Positions 25,462 through 33,343 are shown, numbered from the stretch's first letter. The stretch is 37,260 bases of DNA from an uncultured Acetobacteraceae bacterium (GCA_937874445.1 CALNAL010000325.1:1-37260); one strand, 5' to 3'. Notes: generated by a model from the sequence alone, not told the origin. Numbers and translations are program-made.

Positions 25462-26252
25462 CCGGCACGTCGACGGGCGACCGCCTTGAAAAAGGTGTAG
25501 GCGAAGCTGCCGTCGGGGCAGGTCGTGCGCTCCAGAGCGGCGAGCCCGGCGGCGAAGGTGGCGGCGGGAAGAGAGGTCTGCCCGCGCGCGCCGGCCACCA
25601 TGGCGATGAAAGTCCGCCGCACGAATCCCCCGACCACGGCCGGTCGGCTGGCATCGGCATAGACCACGCGCGGGCGCACCCGCACCCGCCCGAAGCCGGC
25701 CTCACGCAGCAGCGCGAAGAGCCGCCGGCCGATCAGCGCGTCCCCTCCTGCGCGACGCTGCGCCGCCACCAGCGCCGCGATCACCGCCTGGGCCGCGGGA
25801 GCCTCGGGCGAGAACAACGCCGAGCCATGGTCCCCCTCGATCACGGTCAGGCTGCCGCCGGGGCGCAGCACCCGCCGCAGCTCGGCCAGCGCCCGCGCCG
25901 GATCGGCCAGATGCTCCAGCACGAAGCAGACGAAGGCATGATCGAAATGCGCCTCCGGGAAGGGCAACGCTTCTGCGTCGGCCGGCAGGAAGCGCAGATT
26001 CGCGAGCCCCGCCGCGGCACAACGCGCCGCCGCCTGCGCCAGCGAGCCGGGGTCGCGATCGACGCAAAAAAAGCACGCCTGCGGGCTACGCCGCGCCAGG
26101 GCCACGCTTTGCGCTCCCACGCCGCATCCGAGTTCGAGCACCCGCGCGCCCGCCGGATAGCGAGTGCCGCGATGCAGAAGTCCTTCCAGAACCTCAGCCT
26201 GATCCCCCAGGCGCCGCGCCTCGTCTGCCGCGTAGCCGTGCACATAGGCCAT
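25458..26252 (-). CDS. Class I SAM-dependent methyltransferase
   Basis: This 264-residue methyltransferase has motif I VLELGCGVGAQSVAL, the acidic SAM-ribose residue in FFCVDRDPGSL, DAEALPFPEAHFDHAF and the post-motif LRRVLRPGGSLTVIEGD. It resembles the UbiE/small-molecule group, but the substrate cannot be told. The stop codon overlaps that of ppiD by three bases through CTAG. It lies 93 bp after the AraC-type regulator on the same strand and may be cotranscribed with it. Many relatives have trpE and trpG in this interval, so the gene is probably an acquisition. Confidence 0.88.
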   Translation of the reverse strand: MAYVHGYAADEARRLGDQAEVLEGLLHRGTRYPAGARVLELGCGVGAQSVALARRSPQACFFCVDRDPGSLAQAAARCAAAGLANLRFLPADAEALPFPEAHFDHAFVCFVLEHLADPARALAELRRVLRPGGSLTVIEGDHGSALFSPEAPAAQAVIAALVAAQRRAGGDALIGRRLFALLREAGFGRVRVRPRVVYADASRPAVVGGFVRRTFIAMVAGARGQTSLPAATFAAGLAALERTTCPDGSFAYTFFKAVARRRAG

Positions 26253-26345
26253 GACCGCCTCCGCTGATGGAGCCGGGCAGACACTGGGGCGGACTCGCCG
26301 CCGGGTCTTGAACGCAATTGCAGCGGCACGCGCGCGGGGAGGCCG

Positions 26346-27167
26346 TCAGCCGGCCAGCGCCACCCGGTAGCGCCCCGGGGTAACGCCGAACTGGCGCCGG
26401 AAGACACGGGTCAGATGGCTCTGGTCGGCGAACCCGGCCGCCGCAGCCACCTCGGCCGGAAGCAGTCCCCGCGCCAGCAGACGCCGGGCCAGCTGCCCCC
26501 GGCGCTGCAGCAGATAGGCATGCGGGGTGATGCCCCATGCCCGCACGAAGCCGCGCAGTAGCTGGAAGCGGCTCACGCCCTCCAGCGCCGCCAGTTCGTC
26601 GAGGCGGACGGGAACGGGCACGCTTGCGGCCAAGCCGTCGCGCACGGCGGCGTCGAGCCGGGCGCGGGCGCGGGCCACCGCGCAGGGTGGCGGCTCGCGG
26701 GGGATCGGCCGGCCGCTCCAGCGCCGGCGCAGCCGGGCGAACACGGCGGCCATCGCCTCGTCGGCGGCCAACGGGTCGCTGCCCGGGGCCGTCAGGGCCG
26801 CGAAGAGACGGCCGAAGTCGCGTGCCAGGGCCGGATCGTGCCCGGCCGGGCGGGCCACCTCCAGCGTCCCCTGGTCCGACGCGGCGCGACGCGGCGCGGC
26901 CTGGCCGGGCGCGAAGTAGAGCATCTGCCAGTCGCGCGGCGCCCCGGCCAGCGGCAGGCCGTCGTGCACCTCGCCGGGCTGGACGCAGATGAAATCGCCC
27001 GCCTCCGCCTCGACGCTGCCCCGCCCGCTCCAGGAACGATGGACGCCGGAGACGATGATCCCCAACCCGAACTGGTCATGCGCGTGGCGGGGAAAGGCGT
27101 GCGTGCTGCACAGCTCGAGGGCTTCCACTCCCGGTCGGACCCGTCCGAAATAGCGCACCGTATGCAC
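26346..27167 (-). CDS. AraC-family transcriptional regulator
   Basis: This 273-residue protein has an N-terminal cupin-type sensor domain (residues ~15-85: HAFPRHAHDQFGLGIIVSG, GDFICVQPGEVHDG) and a C-terminal pair of helix-turn-helix motifs (~175-270). The latter end in AAAAGFADQSHLTRVFRRQFGVTPGRYR, the AraC signature. This arrangement is typical of activators that respond to small molecules. The effector and targets are unknown; the downstream methyltransferase gene is a natural candidate. Confidence 0.9.
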   Translation of the reverse strand: MHTVRYFGRVRPGVEALELCSTHAFPRHAHDQFGLGIIVSGVHRSWSGRGSVEAEAGDFICVQPGEVHDGLPLAGAPRDWQMLYFAPGQAAPRRAASDQGTLEVARPAGHDPALARDFGRLFAALTAPGSDPLAADEAMAAVFARLRRRWSGRPIPREPPPCAVARARARLDAAVRDGLAASVPVPVRLDELAALEGVSRFQLLRGFVRAWGITPHAYLLQRRGQLARRLLARGLLPAEVAAAAGFADQSHLTRVFRRQFGVTPGRYRVALAG

Positions 27168-27230
27168 CGAGGCTCTCCCGCGGGCCGCGCGCCCGGAGGG
27201 ATGCTGCCATAAAGGGCGAATGGAAGCCTA

Positions 27231-27332
27231 GAGCAGACCGCGATCCGGCGGGATCGCCGGGTCGCGTGACTCTGCTCGGGGGAACAAAGCGCTGGAGCAT
27301 TTGCTGCGAGTCCGTGCGAACGGAAAATGCTC
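27231..27332. repeat. Pair of REP-like intergenic palindromes
   Basis: Two inverted repeats lie in the 283-bp gap between the AraC and deacetylase genes. The first, 27231-27277, has outer arms GAGCAGA/TCTGCTC and inner GCGA/TCGC pairs. The second, 27295-27332, has arms GAGCATTT/AAATGCTC with an inner CCGT/ACGG. They resemble the GAGCA...TGCTC palindromes scattered in many alphaproteobacterial genomes, and are unrelated to the composite repeat of this window. Confidence 0.6.
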
Positions 27333-27407
27333 TCGTGTCCTGCCCGCGAAGTTCGCCGCATCAGCGGCGGAGGGAACGGATCAGCAGGTCCCTGAAATGA
27401 AAAGGGA

Positions 27408-27452
27408 AGTGTCCTGATTTCGCAGGCTCCGGGACTGCGGAATCAGGACACT
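27408..27452 (-). terminator. Strong hairpin at the end of the deacetylase gene
   Basis: An 18-bp stem with one wobble pair has arms beginning AGTGTCCTGATT and ending AATCAGGACACT, around a 9-base loop. It overlaps the deacetylase stop codon. On the minus strand it is followed by a T-rich run (CCCTTTTCATTTC), so it fits a rho-independent terminator. Its length and CAGGACAC ends also resemble insertion-sequence termini, so a mobile origin is possible. Confidence 0.65.
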
Positions 27453-28527
27453 AGTCGCTGCCCGGCTCGGCCGTCGCGGGGGCCGGCCTGCCGGCCGTGT
27501 CCTTCCCGGAGGCCTGGGCCGCAAGATCGGCGGCCACGGTGGCGCTGACCGGCCACAGCACGAAGCCGCGGCTGGCCAGGGTGGGCAGCCAGGCGGCGAG
27601 CACGTCCATGGTGCTCGCCCGCGGATGGCCGATGGCGATGGCGTGCCCCTCGCGCCGGGCCACCGCCTCGGTGGCGGCGAGCTGGGCACGGATGGCGGCG
27701 GGATCGGGCGAGTTGTCGAGGAAGATGTCGCGCCCCCGGGCGGGCACCCCCATCGCGCGGGCCCGCGCCAGTCCCACGGAATGGGGAATGGTGAGGCTGT
27801 CGATGAACAGCATCCCCCGGGCATGCAGCTCGCCCATCACCACGTCCATCAGCGGCGTCGACAGCGAGGCCACCGATCCCTCGTGCTGGTTGAGCCCGAC
27901 CGCGTTGGGCAGTCGGTCGAGCGCCGTGCGGAGATAGGCGCGGTTGGTCTCGGCGGATTGCCAGGTGCGCAGGGAATCGGGGCCGGGATCGGTATGGCCG
28001 AGGGCCTCCATGTTCATGTGCAGCATCGTCTCGTGCCCGCGCGCCGCCGCCGCGGCGGCCTGCGCGGTGACGTTGGGCGCGTAGGGCATCCAGGAGAGCG
28101 TGAGCGGCGCGGGCAGGTTCACGGCGCGCTCGGTCTGCACGCGGTTGAGGCCCATGTCGTCGATCATGATGGCGATGGTCGGGCGGCCGTTGGCGGGCTC
28201 GGGCGCCACGGCAAAGCGGCGCCAGGCGGGAGGGCCGACGGGCTCGACGGCGGCCGGCGTCGCCGCGGCGGAGGCAGGCGCCGCAGGCTGCCCCGCGGCC
28301 GGGGCCGAAGCCACGAGCGCAGACGCCTGGGAAGAGGCCGGCGCGGCGGCAACGGGTTGGCTGCGGGCCGGGGCAGCCGCAGGCGCGGCTGGGGCCGCCA
28401 GAGGGGCAACCGGCGCGGCCGGGCGCTCGTGCCACCACCAGCCGCCCCCCGCCAGCACGACGGCAATGACGCTCATCACGGCAAGACGGCGGCGCCGGCG
28501 GCGCTCCCGATAGGTATGGCGAAACAT
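27451..28527 (-). CDS. Divergent polysaccharide deacetylase family protein
   Basis: This protein of about 358 residues starts with a basic segment and one membrane helix (RRRRRRLAVMSVIAVVLAGGG). An Ala/Pro-rich linker (~30-110) follows, then a NodB-like barrel of the divergent polysaccharide deacetylase (YibQ) family, marked by PTIAIMIDDMGLN, MHMNMEALG, INQHEGS-type sequence (LNQHEGSVAS) and AIAIGHPRASTMDVL. Such proteins are placed in the envelope; true deacetylase activity is unproven. The start at 28527 was chosen over 28575 because it yields a compact signal-anchor. It is divergent from the trp-mo operon. Confidence 0.85.
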   Translation of the reverse strand: MFRHTYRERRRRRRLAVMSVIAVVLAGGGWWWHERPAAPVAPLAAPAAPAAAPARSQPVAAAPASSQASALVASAPAAGQPAAPASAAATPAAVEPVGPPAWRRFAVAPEPANGRPTIAIMIDDMGLNRVQTERAVNLPAPLTLSWMPYAPNVTAQAAAAAARGHETMLHMNMEALGHTDPGPDSLRTWQSAETNRAYLRTALDRLPNAVGLNQHEGSVASLSTPLMDVVMGELHARGMLFIDSLTIPHSVGLARARAMGVPARGRDIFLDNSPDPAAIRAQLAATEAVARREGHAIAIGHPRASTMDVLAAWLPTLASRGFVLWPVSATVAADLAAQASGKDTAGRPAPATAEPGSD

Positions 28528-28703
28528 GAGAAGCCCCGAAAATAGACACGGCAAGCGGCCAGTGCTGCGGGGCATGCCGCAGTGTCCACAGCTGCGTCAA
28601 TCGCTTTCGGCGCCGGGCCGCGTGCCCGGCGCAACGCTCGCGCCCCGGCGCGGCACGCCTCGTCGCCCCGTTTTGCGCTATTCTAGAAAGCCCTCCAGTG
28701 TCC

Positions 28704-28735
28704 TCTCCGGCCGGCGGGGAGACCCCGGCCGGAGA
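28704..28735 (+). promoter_or_regulatory. GC-rich hairpin ahead of the trpG-like stub
   Basis: A perfect 11-bp stem TCTCCGGCCGG/CCGGCCGGAGA has a 10-base loop and lies 36 bp before the stub ATG. No T-run follows, so it is not a classical terminator. It may be a leader structure of the trpDC-moaC-moeA operon. No tryptophan codons occur nearby, which argues against ordinary attenuation. Confidence 0.45.
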
Positions 28736-28771
28736 ATTGACCTTCCCTTCATCTCCGCGCAGGATAGAAGC

Positions 28772-28888
28772 ATGATCCTGTTGATCGATATTGGCGACAG
28801 TCTCGTCCCCGATCCGGCTCGCCTCCTGGGGGGCAGCGACGCCTCCCGCCGCCTGCGGCATCCCGGCCGCCTCTCTGCCGCGGCCTGA
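28772..28888 (+). pseudogene. trpG-like 5' remnant or leader ORF
   Basis: This 38-codon ORF starts MILLIDIGDSLVPDPARLLG. Anthranilate synthase glutaminase subunits (TrpG/PabA) start MILLIDNYDSFTxNL...LGELG, so the match covers MILLID, DS and LG at the right spacing. After that no TrpG motif is found: the class I amidotransferase cysteine and histidine are absent. It lies where trpG is usual, 13 bp before trpD, with AGGA eight bases before its ATG, so it may still be translated and coupled to trpD. The alternative is an unrelated leader peptide or chance ORF; the short match prevents certainty. Confidence 0.45.
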
Positions 28889-28901
28889 GCGGAAAATCCG
28901 A

Positions 28902-29957
28902 ATGTCTAGCAATCTCAAAGGCCTGTTGGCCATCCTGGCAACCGGACAGGCGCTGACGGCTGCACAGTCCGAAGAGGCCTTCGGGCTGATCATGACCGGC
29001 GAGGCCACCCCCGCCCAGATCGCCGGACTGCTGATGGCCATGCGCGTGCGCGGCGAGACGGTGCCCGAACTCACCGGTGCCGTGCGCGCCATGCGCAAGC
29101 TGATGACGGTCGTCGCAGCCCCGCCGGACGCGCTCGATGTCTGCGGCACCGGCGGCGACGGCGCCGGCACTCTCAATGTCTCCACCGCCGTGACCTTCGT
29201 GCTCGCCGGCCTCGGCGTGACGGTGGCCAAGCACGGCAACCGCGCCCTCTCCTCCAAGACCGGCGGCGCCGATGTGCTGAGCGCGCTGGGGGTGAACGTG
29301 GATGTGCCCCTGTCCCGCCTGCCGGAAATCCTCAGCCGCTGCCACTGCGCCTTCCTGTTCGCCCCGCGCCATCATGCGGCGCTGCGCCATGCCGCGGGGC
29401 CGCGCGTCGAACTCGGCACGCGTACCATCTTCAATCTGCTCGGCCCCATGGCCAACCCGGCCCAGGTGACGCGCCAGTTCACCGGCGTGTTCGATCCCGC
29501 CTGGGCCCGCCCGATGGCCGAGACCCTGGCCTCGCTGGGCACCGAGTTCTGCTGGATGGTGCACGGCCAGGGGCTCGACGAACTGACCCTGGCCGGCGAG
29601 AACCAGGTGGTGGAAGCCCGCGCGGGACAGATCCGCAGCTTCACCCTCACCCCCGAAGATGCCGGCCTGGCCCGCTCGCCGATTTCGGCCATCCATGGCG
29701 GTGATCCGGCAGTCAACGCCGCGGCGCTGGAGGCCCTGCTGCATGGCGCCCCGAGCGCCTACCGCGATACCGTGCTGCTCAACACCGCCGGGGCCCTGAT
29801 CGTCGCCGGCCGCACCTCCGATCTGCGCGAGGGAGTGGCCCAGGCCGCCCGCTCGCTGGACACCGGCGCCGCCCTGGCCGCGCTGGATCGTCTGCGCCAG
29901 GAAACCAACCGCCAGGAAACCAGCCGCCAAGAAACTACCCGGCAGCCCAGCGAATGA
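28902..29957 (+). CDS. trpD: Anthranilate phosphoribosyltransferase
   Basis: This 351-residue enzyme joins anthranilate to PRPP in tryptophan synthesis. The PRPP motif is DVCGTGGDGAGTLNVST. KHGNRALSSKTGGADVLSALG and GTRTIFNLLGPMANPA are typical. The start at 28902 gives the usual MSSNLKGLLAILATG N-terminus; a TTG frame from 28791 overlaps the stub and is rejected. The C-terminus carries an extra QETNR-QETSR-QETTR repeat of 15-bp units. The stop overlaps the trpC start by ATGA. Confidence 0.96.
   Translation: MSSNLKGLLAILATGQALTAAQSEEAFGLIMTGEATPAQIAGLLMAMRVRGETVPELTGAVRAMRKLMTVVAAPPDALDVCGTGGDGAGTLNVSTAVTFVLAGLGVTVAKHGNRALSSKTGGADVLSALGVNVDVPLSRLPEILSRCHCAFLFAPRHHAALRHAAGPRVELGTRTIFNLLGPMANPAQVTRQFTGVFDPAWARPMAETLASLGTEFCWMVHGQGLDELTLAGENQVVEARAGQIRSFTLTPEDAGLARSPISAIHGGDPAVNAAALEALLHGAPSAYRDTVLLNTAGALIVAGRTSDLREGVAQAARSLDTGAALAALDRLRQETNRQETSRQETTRQPSE
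29898..29942 (+). repeat. 15-bp tandem repeat x3 inside trpD
   Basis: Three copies of a CAGGAAACCAACCGC-like unit encode QETNR, QETSR and QETTR at the end of TrpD. The unit length keeps the reading frame. The repeated tail lies outside the catalytic core and is probably tolerated slippage. Confidence 0.85.
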
Positions 29958-30787
29958 GCGGACCCGCGACCATGATCGATGCCGATTCACTGCGAACCAT
30001 CTGCGCGGAAGCCCGCACCGAGGTCGAAGCCCGCAAGGAGCAGATCCCGCTCGACGAGATGCTGCACCTGGCCACCCAGGCCGAGCCCACGCGCGGGTTC
30101 GCGGCCGCGCTGATGGGAACCTCCGCCGCCGGCCGCCTGGCGCTGATCGCCGAAATCAAGAAGGCCTCCCCCTCGGCCGGGCTGATCCGCCCCGATTTCG
30201 ACCCCGCCTCGCTCGCCCAGGCCTACCAGGCCGGCGGGGCCACCTGCCTTTCGGTGCTGACCAACGACAAGTTCTTCCAGGGCAAGTCCGACGACCTCGC
30301 CGCCGCCCGTGCCGCGGTGCCGCTGCCGCTGCTGCGCAAGGACTTCATCATCGATCCCTGGCAGGTCTACGAAAGCCGGGTGATCGGCGCGGACTGCATC
30401 CTGCTGATCCTCGGTGCGCTCTCCGACGAGCAGGCGGTGGAACTGGAGGCGCTGGCCCGCGCGCTGGATCTCGACGTGGTGGCCGAGGTGCATGACCGCC
30501 GCGAACTCGACCGCGCGCTCGGGTTGCAGACCAAGCTTATCGGGATAAACAACCGCAATCTCAAGACGTTAAAAACCAACCTTACAACAACGGAAGAGCT
30601 GGCCCCGCTGGTCCCACCCGACCGCTTCGTGATCGCCGAGAGTGGGCTGAGCAACGTGGACGAGCTGCGCCGGCTGGTCGGCATCGGCGTCGGGGGCTTC
30701 CTGGTGGGCGAATCGCTGATGCGCCAGCCCGACGTCACCCTGGCCACCCGCACCCTGCTCGGGCTCGACGAACCGCCGGCCGCCTGA
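29954..30787 (+). CDS. trpC: Indole-3-glycerol phosphate synthase
   Basis: This 277-residue TIM barrel closes the indole ring in tryptophan synthesis. Catalytic segments are LIAEIKKASPSAGLI, LSVLTNDKFFQG, LLRKDFIIDPWQVYE, GINNRNLKTLK and IAESGLSNVDEL. The ATG at 29954 overlaps the trpD stop; an in-frame ATG 18 bases on is a minor alternative. Codons ~194-214 form a noticeably AT-rich patch that still encodes the conserved GINNRNLKT region. moaC follows after seven bases. Confidence 0.96.
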   Translation: MSGPATMIDADSLRTICAEARTEVEARKEQIPLDEMLHLATQAEPTRGFAAALMGTSAAGRLALIAEIKKASPSAGLIRPDFDPASLAQAYQAGGATCLSVLTNDKFFQGKSDDLAAARAAVPLPLLRKDFIIDPWQVYESRVIGADCILLILGALSDEQAVELEALARALDLDVVAEVHDRRELDRALGLQTKLIGINNRNLKTLKTNLTTTEELAPLVPPDRFVIAESGLSNVDELRRLVGIGVGGFLVGESLMRQPDVTLATRTLLGLDEPPAA

Positions 30788-30794
30788 GCCCGGA

Positions 30795-31268
30795 ATGGCG
30801 GAATTTTCCCATTTCGACGATGCCGGCCGGGCCATCATGGTCGACGTCGGCGCCAAGGCAGAAACCATCCGCGAGGCCACCGCGCGCGGGCGGGTGGCGA
30901 TGCACCCCGAGACCCTCGCGATGATCCGCTCCGGCGGCGCCAAGAAGGGCGACGTGCTCGGAGTGGCCCGGCTCGCCGGCATCATGGCCGCCAAGCGCAC
31001 CGCCGAGCTGATCCCCCTCTGCCACCCCCTGCCGCTGACCTCGGTCACGGTCGATTTGGCCCCCGAGGGCGAGGATGCGGTGGCGATCTCGGCCACGGTG
31101 CGGACCGCCGGGCGCACCGGGGTGGAGATGGAGGCGCTGACGGCGGTCTCGGTCGCGGCGCTGACGGTCTATGACATGTGCAAGGCGGTCGATCGCGGCA
31201 TGCACCTGGAGGCGATCCGCGTGGTCGCCAAGTCGGGCGGCAAGTCCGGCACCTTCCGCCAGGAGTAG
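30795..31268 (+). CDS. moaC: Cyclic pyranopterin monophosphate synthase
   Basis: This 157-residue enzyme acts in the first stage of molybdenum-cofactor synthesis and forms cyclic pyranopterin monophosphate with MoaA. Conserved segments are MVDVGAKAETIREA, KKGDVLGVARLAGIMAAKRTAELIPLCHPLPL and GVEMEALTAVSVAALTVYDMCKAVDRGM, including the catalytic aspartate and lysine. It is operonic with trpC and moeA. Its product pathway feeds enzymes such as DmsA in this window. Confidence 0.97.
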   Translation: MAEFSHFDDAGRAIMVDVGAKAETIREATARGRVAMHPETLAMIRSGGAKKGDVLGVARLAGIMAAKRTAELIPLCHPLPLTSVTVDLAPEGEDAVAISATVRTAGRTGVEMEALTAVSVAALTVYDMCKAVDRGMHLEAIRVVAKSGGKSGTFRQE

Positions 31269-31273
31269 GACCC

Positions 31274-32479
31274 ATGCTCACGGCTGCCGAGGCCCGCGCG
31301 CGCATTCTCGCCCCCCTCACCCCCACTCCGCCCGAAACGGTGGCGATTTCCGCCGCCTGCGGGCGCGTGACCGCGGCGCCGCTGCGGGCCCGGCTCACCC
31401 AGCCGCCCTGCGACGTTTCGGCCATGGACGGCTACGCCCTGCGCGCCGCCGAGGCCGTGCCGGGCGCACGGCTGCGCGTGGCGGGCGAGGCGCCGGCAGG
31501 GCACCCCTGGGCCGGCACGCTGGCCCCCGGCGAGGCCCTGCGCATCTTTACCGGCAGCGTGATCCCCGCCGGCGCCGATGCGGTGCTGATCCAGGAGGAG
31601 GCCACCCGCGCGGGCGAGGAGGTGACGGTCGACGCCGCCGTGTCCGCCGGCAAGTGGATCCGCCGCGCCGGGCAGGATTTCTCCGCTGGCGACGAAATTC
31701 TTCCCGCCGGCCGGCGCCTGACCCCGCGCGACATCGGCCTGCTGGCGGCGGCCAACCATCCCTGGGTGGCGGTGCATCGCCGTCCGCGCGTGGCCATCCT
31801 CGCCACCGGCGACGAGATCGCCCTGCCCGGCGAACCGCTGCCGGCGGGAGGCATCGTCAGCTCCAACAGCCAAGCCCTGGCCGCCCTGGTCGCCGCCTGC
31901 GGGGGCGAGCCGGTGGTGCTGCCGATCGCCGCCGATACCCGCAGCGCGCTGATTTCGGCCGCCTCGGGCGCCCGGGGGGCCGACATGCTGGTCACCACCG
32001 GCGGGGCCAGCGTGGGCGACTACGACCTGGTACAGTCCGCACTGGGCGAGAGCGGCCTGGTGGTGGATTTCTGGAAGATCGCCATGCGGCCGGGCAAGCC
32101 GCTGATCTACGGCCGACTGCACGAGGTGCCGCTGCTCGGCCTGCCCGGCAATCCGGTGGCGGCGCTGGTGTGCGGCATCCTCTTCCTGCGCCCGGCGCTC
32201 GCCCTGCTCTCCGGCCTGCCCGACCCCGACCTGCCCACCGCCCGCGCCGTGCTCGGCGCCCCGCTCGCGGCCAACGACTGGCGCGCCGACCACCTGCGCA
32301 CCCGCCTTGTGCGTGATCCGGCCGGCCGGCTGGTGGCCACCCCCTTCGCGCGCCAGGATTCGGGGATGCTGCGCGGACTGGCCGCCGCCGACGGGTTGAT
32401 CCTGCGCGCCCCCGAGGCCCCGGCCCTGCCGGCCGGCGCGGAGGTGGAGGTGATCCGCTTCGCGGAACTCGGGTTGTAG
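31274..32479 (+). CDS. moeA: Molybdopterin molybdenumtransferase
   Basis: This 401-residue enzyme inserts molybdate into adenylylated molybdopterin. The N-terminal domain contains PPCDVSAMDGYALRA. The MoCF-type domain has ATGDEIALPGEPL, GGIVSSNS, TTGGASVGDYD and KIAMRPGKPL, with GLPGNPVAALV after it. AGGAGTAGGA precedes the ATG at 31274, which overlaps nothing. It is the last gene of the trpD-trpC-moaC-moeA operon. Confidence 0.97.
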   Translation: MLTAAEARARILAPLTPTPPETVAISAACGRVTAAPLRARLTQPPCDVSAMDGYALRAAEAVPGARLRVAGEAPAGHPWAGTLAPGEALRIFTGSVIPAGADAVLIQEEATRAGEEVTVDAAVSAGKWIRRAGQDFSAGDEILPAGRRLTPRDIGLLAAANHPWVAVHRRPRVAILATGDEIALPGEPLPAGGIVSSNSQALAALVAACGGEPVVLPIAADTRSALISAASGARGADMLVTTGGASVGDYDLVQSALGESGLVVDFWKIAMRPGKPLIYGRLHEVPLLGLPGNPVAALVCGILFLRPALALLSGLPDPDLPTARAVLGAPLAANDWRADHLRTRLVRDPAGRLVATPFARQDSGMLRGLAAADGLILRAPEAPALPAGAEVEVIRFAELGL

Positions 32480-32503
32480 GCGACGTTTCTCTCCCCGCGG
32501 GAC

Positions 32504-32533
32504 TTGACGCAGTTTCTGGAACTTATATAGAAC
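32504..32533 (+). promoter_or_regulatory. lexA promoter with SOS box
   Basis: GAAC-TTATATA-GAAC at 32519-32533 is an exact match to the alphaproteobacterial SOS box (direct repeat with 7-bp spacing). It overlaps a -10 TATAGA (32526-32531), which follows a -35 TTGACG (32504-32509) by 16 bp. LexA bound here would block its own promoter. The second GAAC also starts a dyad GAACAAA/TTTGTTC (32530-32557). Confidence 0.85.
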
Positions 32534-32611
32534 AAACGCACGGTTTACGATTTGTTCCCGCGCGTCTGCTACAAGCCCCCTCATTCCACGGCTCCAAGGG
32601 AGATCGCCGCC

Positions 32612-33343
32612 ATGTTGACCCGCAAGCAGCACGAGCTGCTCGTCTTCATCGACCGGCATCTCAAGGAAACCGGGTTTTCCCCGAGTTTCGAGGAGATGAA
32701 GGCGGCGCTTCAGCTCAAGTCGAAATCGGGCATCCACCGGCTGATCTCGGCCCTTGAGGAACGCGGATTCCTCTACCGCCGCCACCACCGGGCGCGGGCG
32801 CTGGAAGTGGTGCGCCTGCCCGAATCGCTGGTTCCGCCCGAGCCCGAGAGCACCGAGGCGCCCGCTGCTCCCGACTTCGCGCCGCGGGTGATCCGCGGCA
32901 ACTTCGGCGGGCGGCTGGTCGGGGGAGAAGCCGCCAACGAGCATGCCGCCATGGCGACCGACACGATCAGCCTGCCGCTCTACGGGCGCATCGCCGCCGG
33001 CCTGCCCATCGAGGCCCTGCGCGACTCCACCACCCAGGTCGAGGTGCCGCTCGCCCTGCTCGGCCCGGGCGAGCATTTCGCCCTGGAGGTTGCCGGGGAA
33101 TCGATGCGCGACGCCGGCATCCAGGACGGCGACACTGTCATCATCCGTCGCGAGGAGACCGCCGAGACCGGCCAGATCGTGGTGGCGCTGATCGACGATA
33201 CCGAGGTCACCCTCAAGCGCCTGCGCCAGAAAGGCGCCTCGATCGCCCTGGAACCCGCCAACCCCGCCTTCGAGACCCGCATCTTCCCTGCCGACCGGGT
33301 CAAGGTGCAGGGACGCCTGGTGGCGCTGTTCCGGCGGTATTGA
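32612..33343 (+). CDS. lexA: LexA SOS repressor
   Basis: This 243-residue repressor has an N-terminal winged helix (MLTRKQHELLVFIDRHLKE, SPSFEEMKAALQLKSKSGIHRLI) and a C-terminal S24 self-cleavage domain. The cleavage site Ala-Gly lies in IAAGLPIEA. The nucleophile serine is in GESMRDAGI and the lysine in TEVTLKRL. The ATG at 32612 follows AAGGGAG and gives the standard start. It represses DNA-damage genes; the SOS box upstream shows autoregulation. Confidence 0.97.
   Translation: MLTRKQHELLVFIDRHLKETGFSPSFEEMKAALQLKSKSGIHRLISALEERGFLYRRHHRARALEVVRLPESLVPPEPESTEAPAAPDFAPRVIRGNFGGRLVGGEAANEHAAMATDTISLPLYGRIAAGLPIEALRDSTTQVEVPLALLGPGEHFALEVAGESMRDAGIQDGDTVIIRREETAETGQIVVALIDDTEVTLKRLRQKGASIALEPANPAFETRIFPADRVKVQGRLVALFRRY

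Noticed and set aside
28736..28901. Classical trp attenuator with a Trp-rich leader peptide
   Set aside because: The 38-codon ORF has no tryptophan codon and no T-run follows the upstream hairpin.
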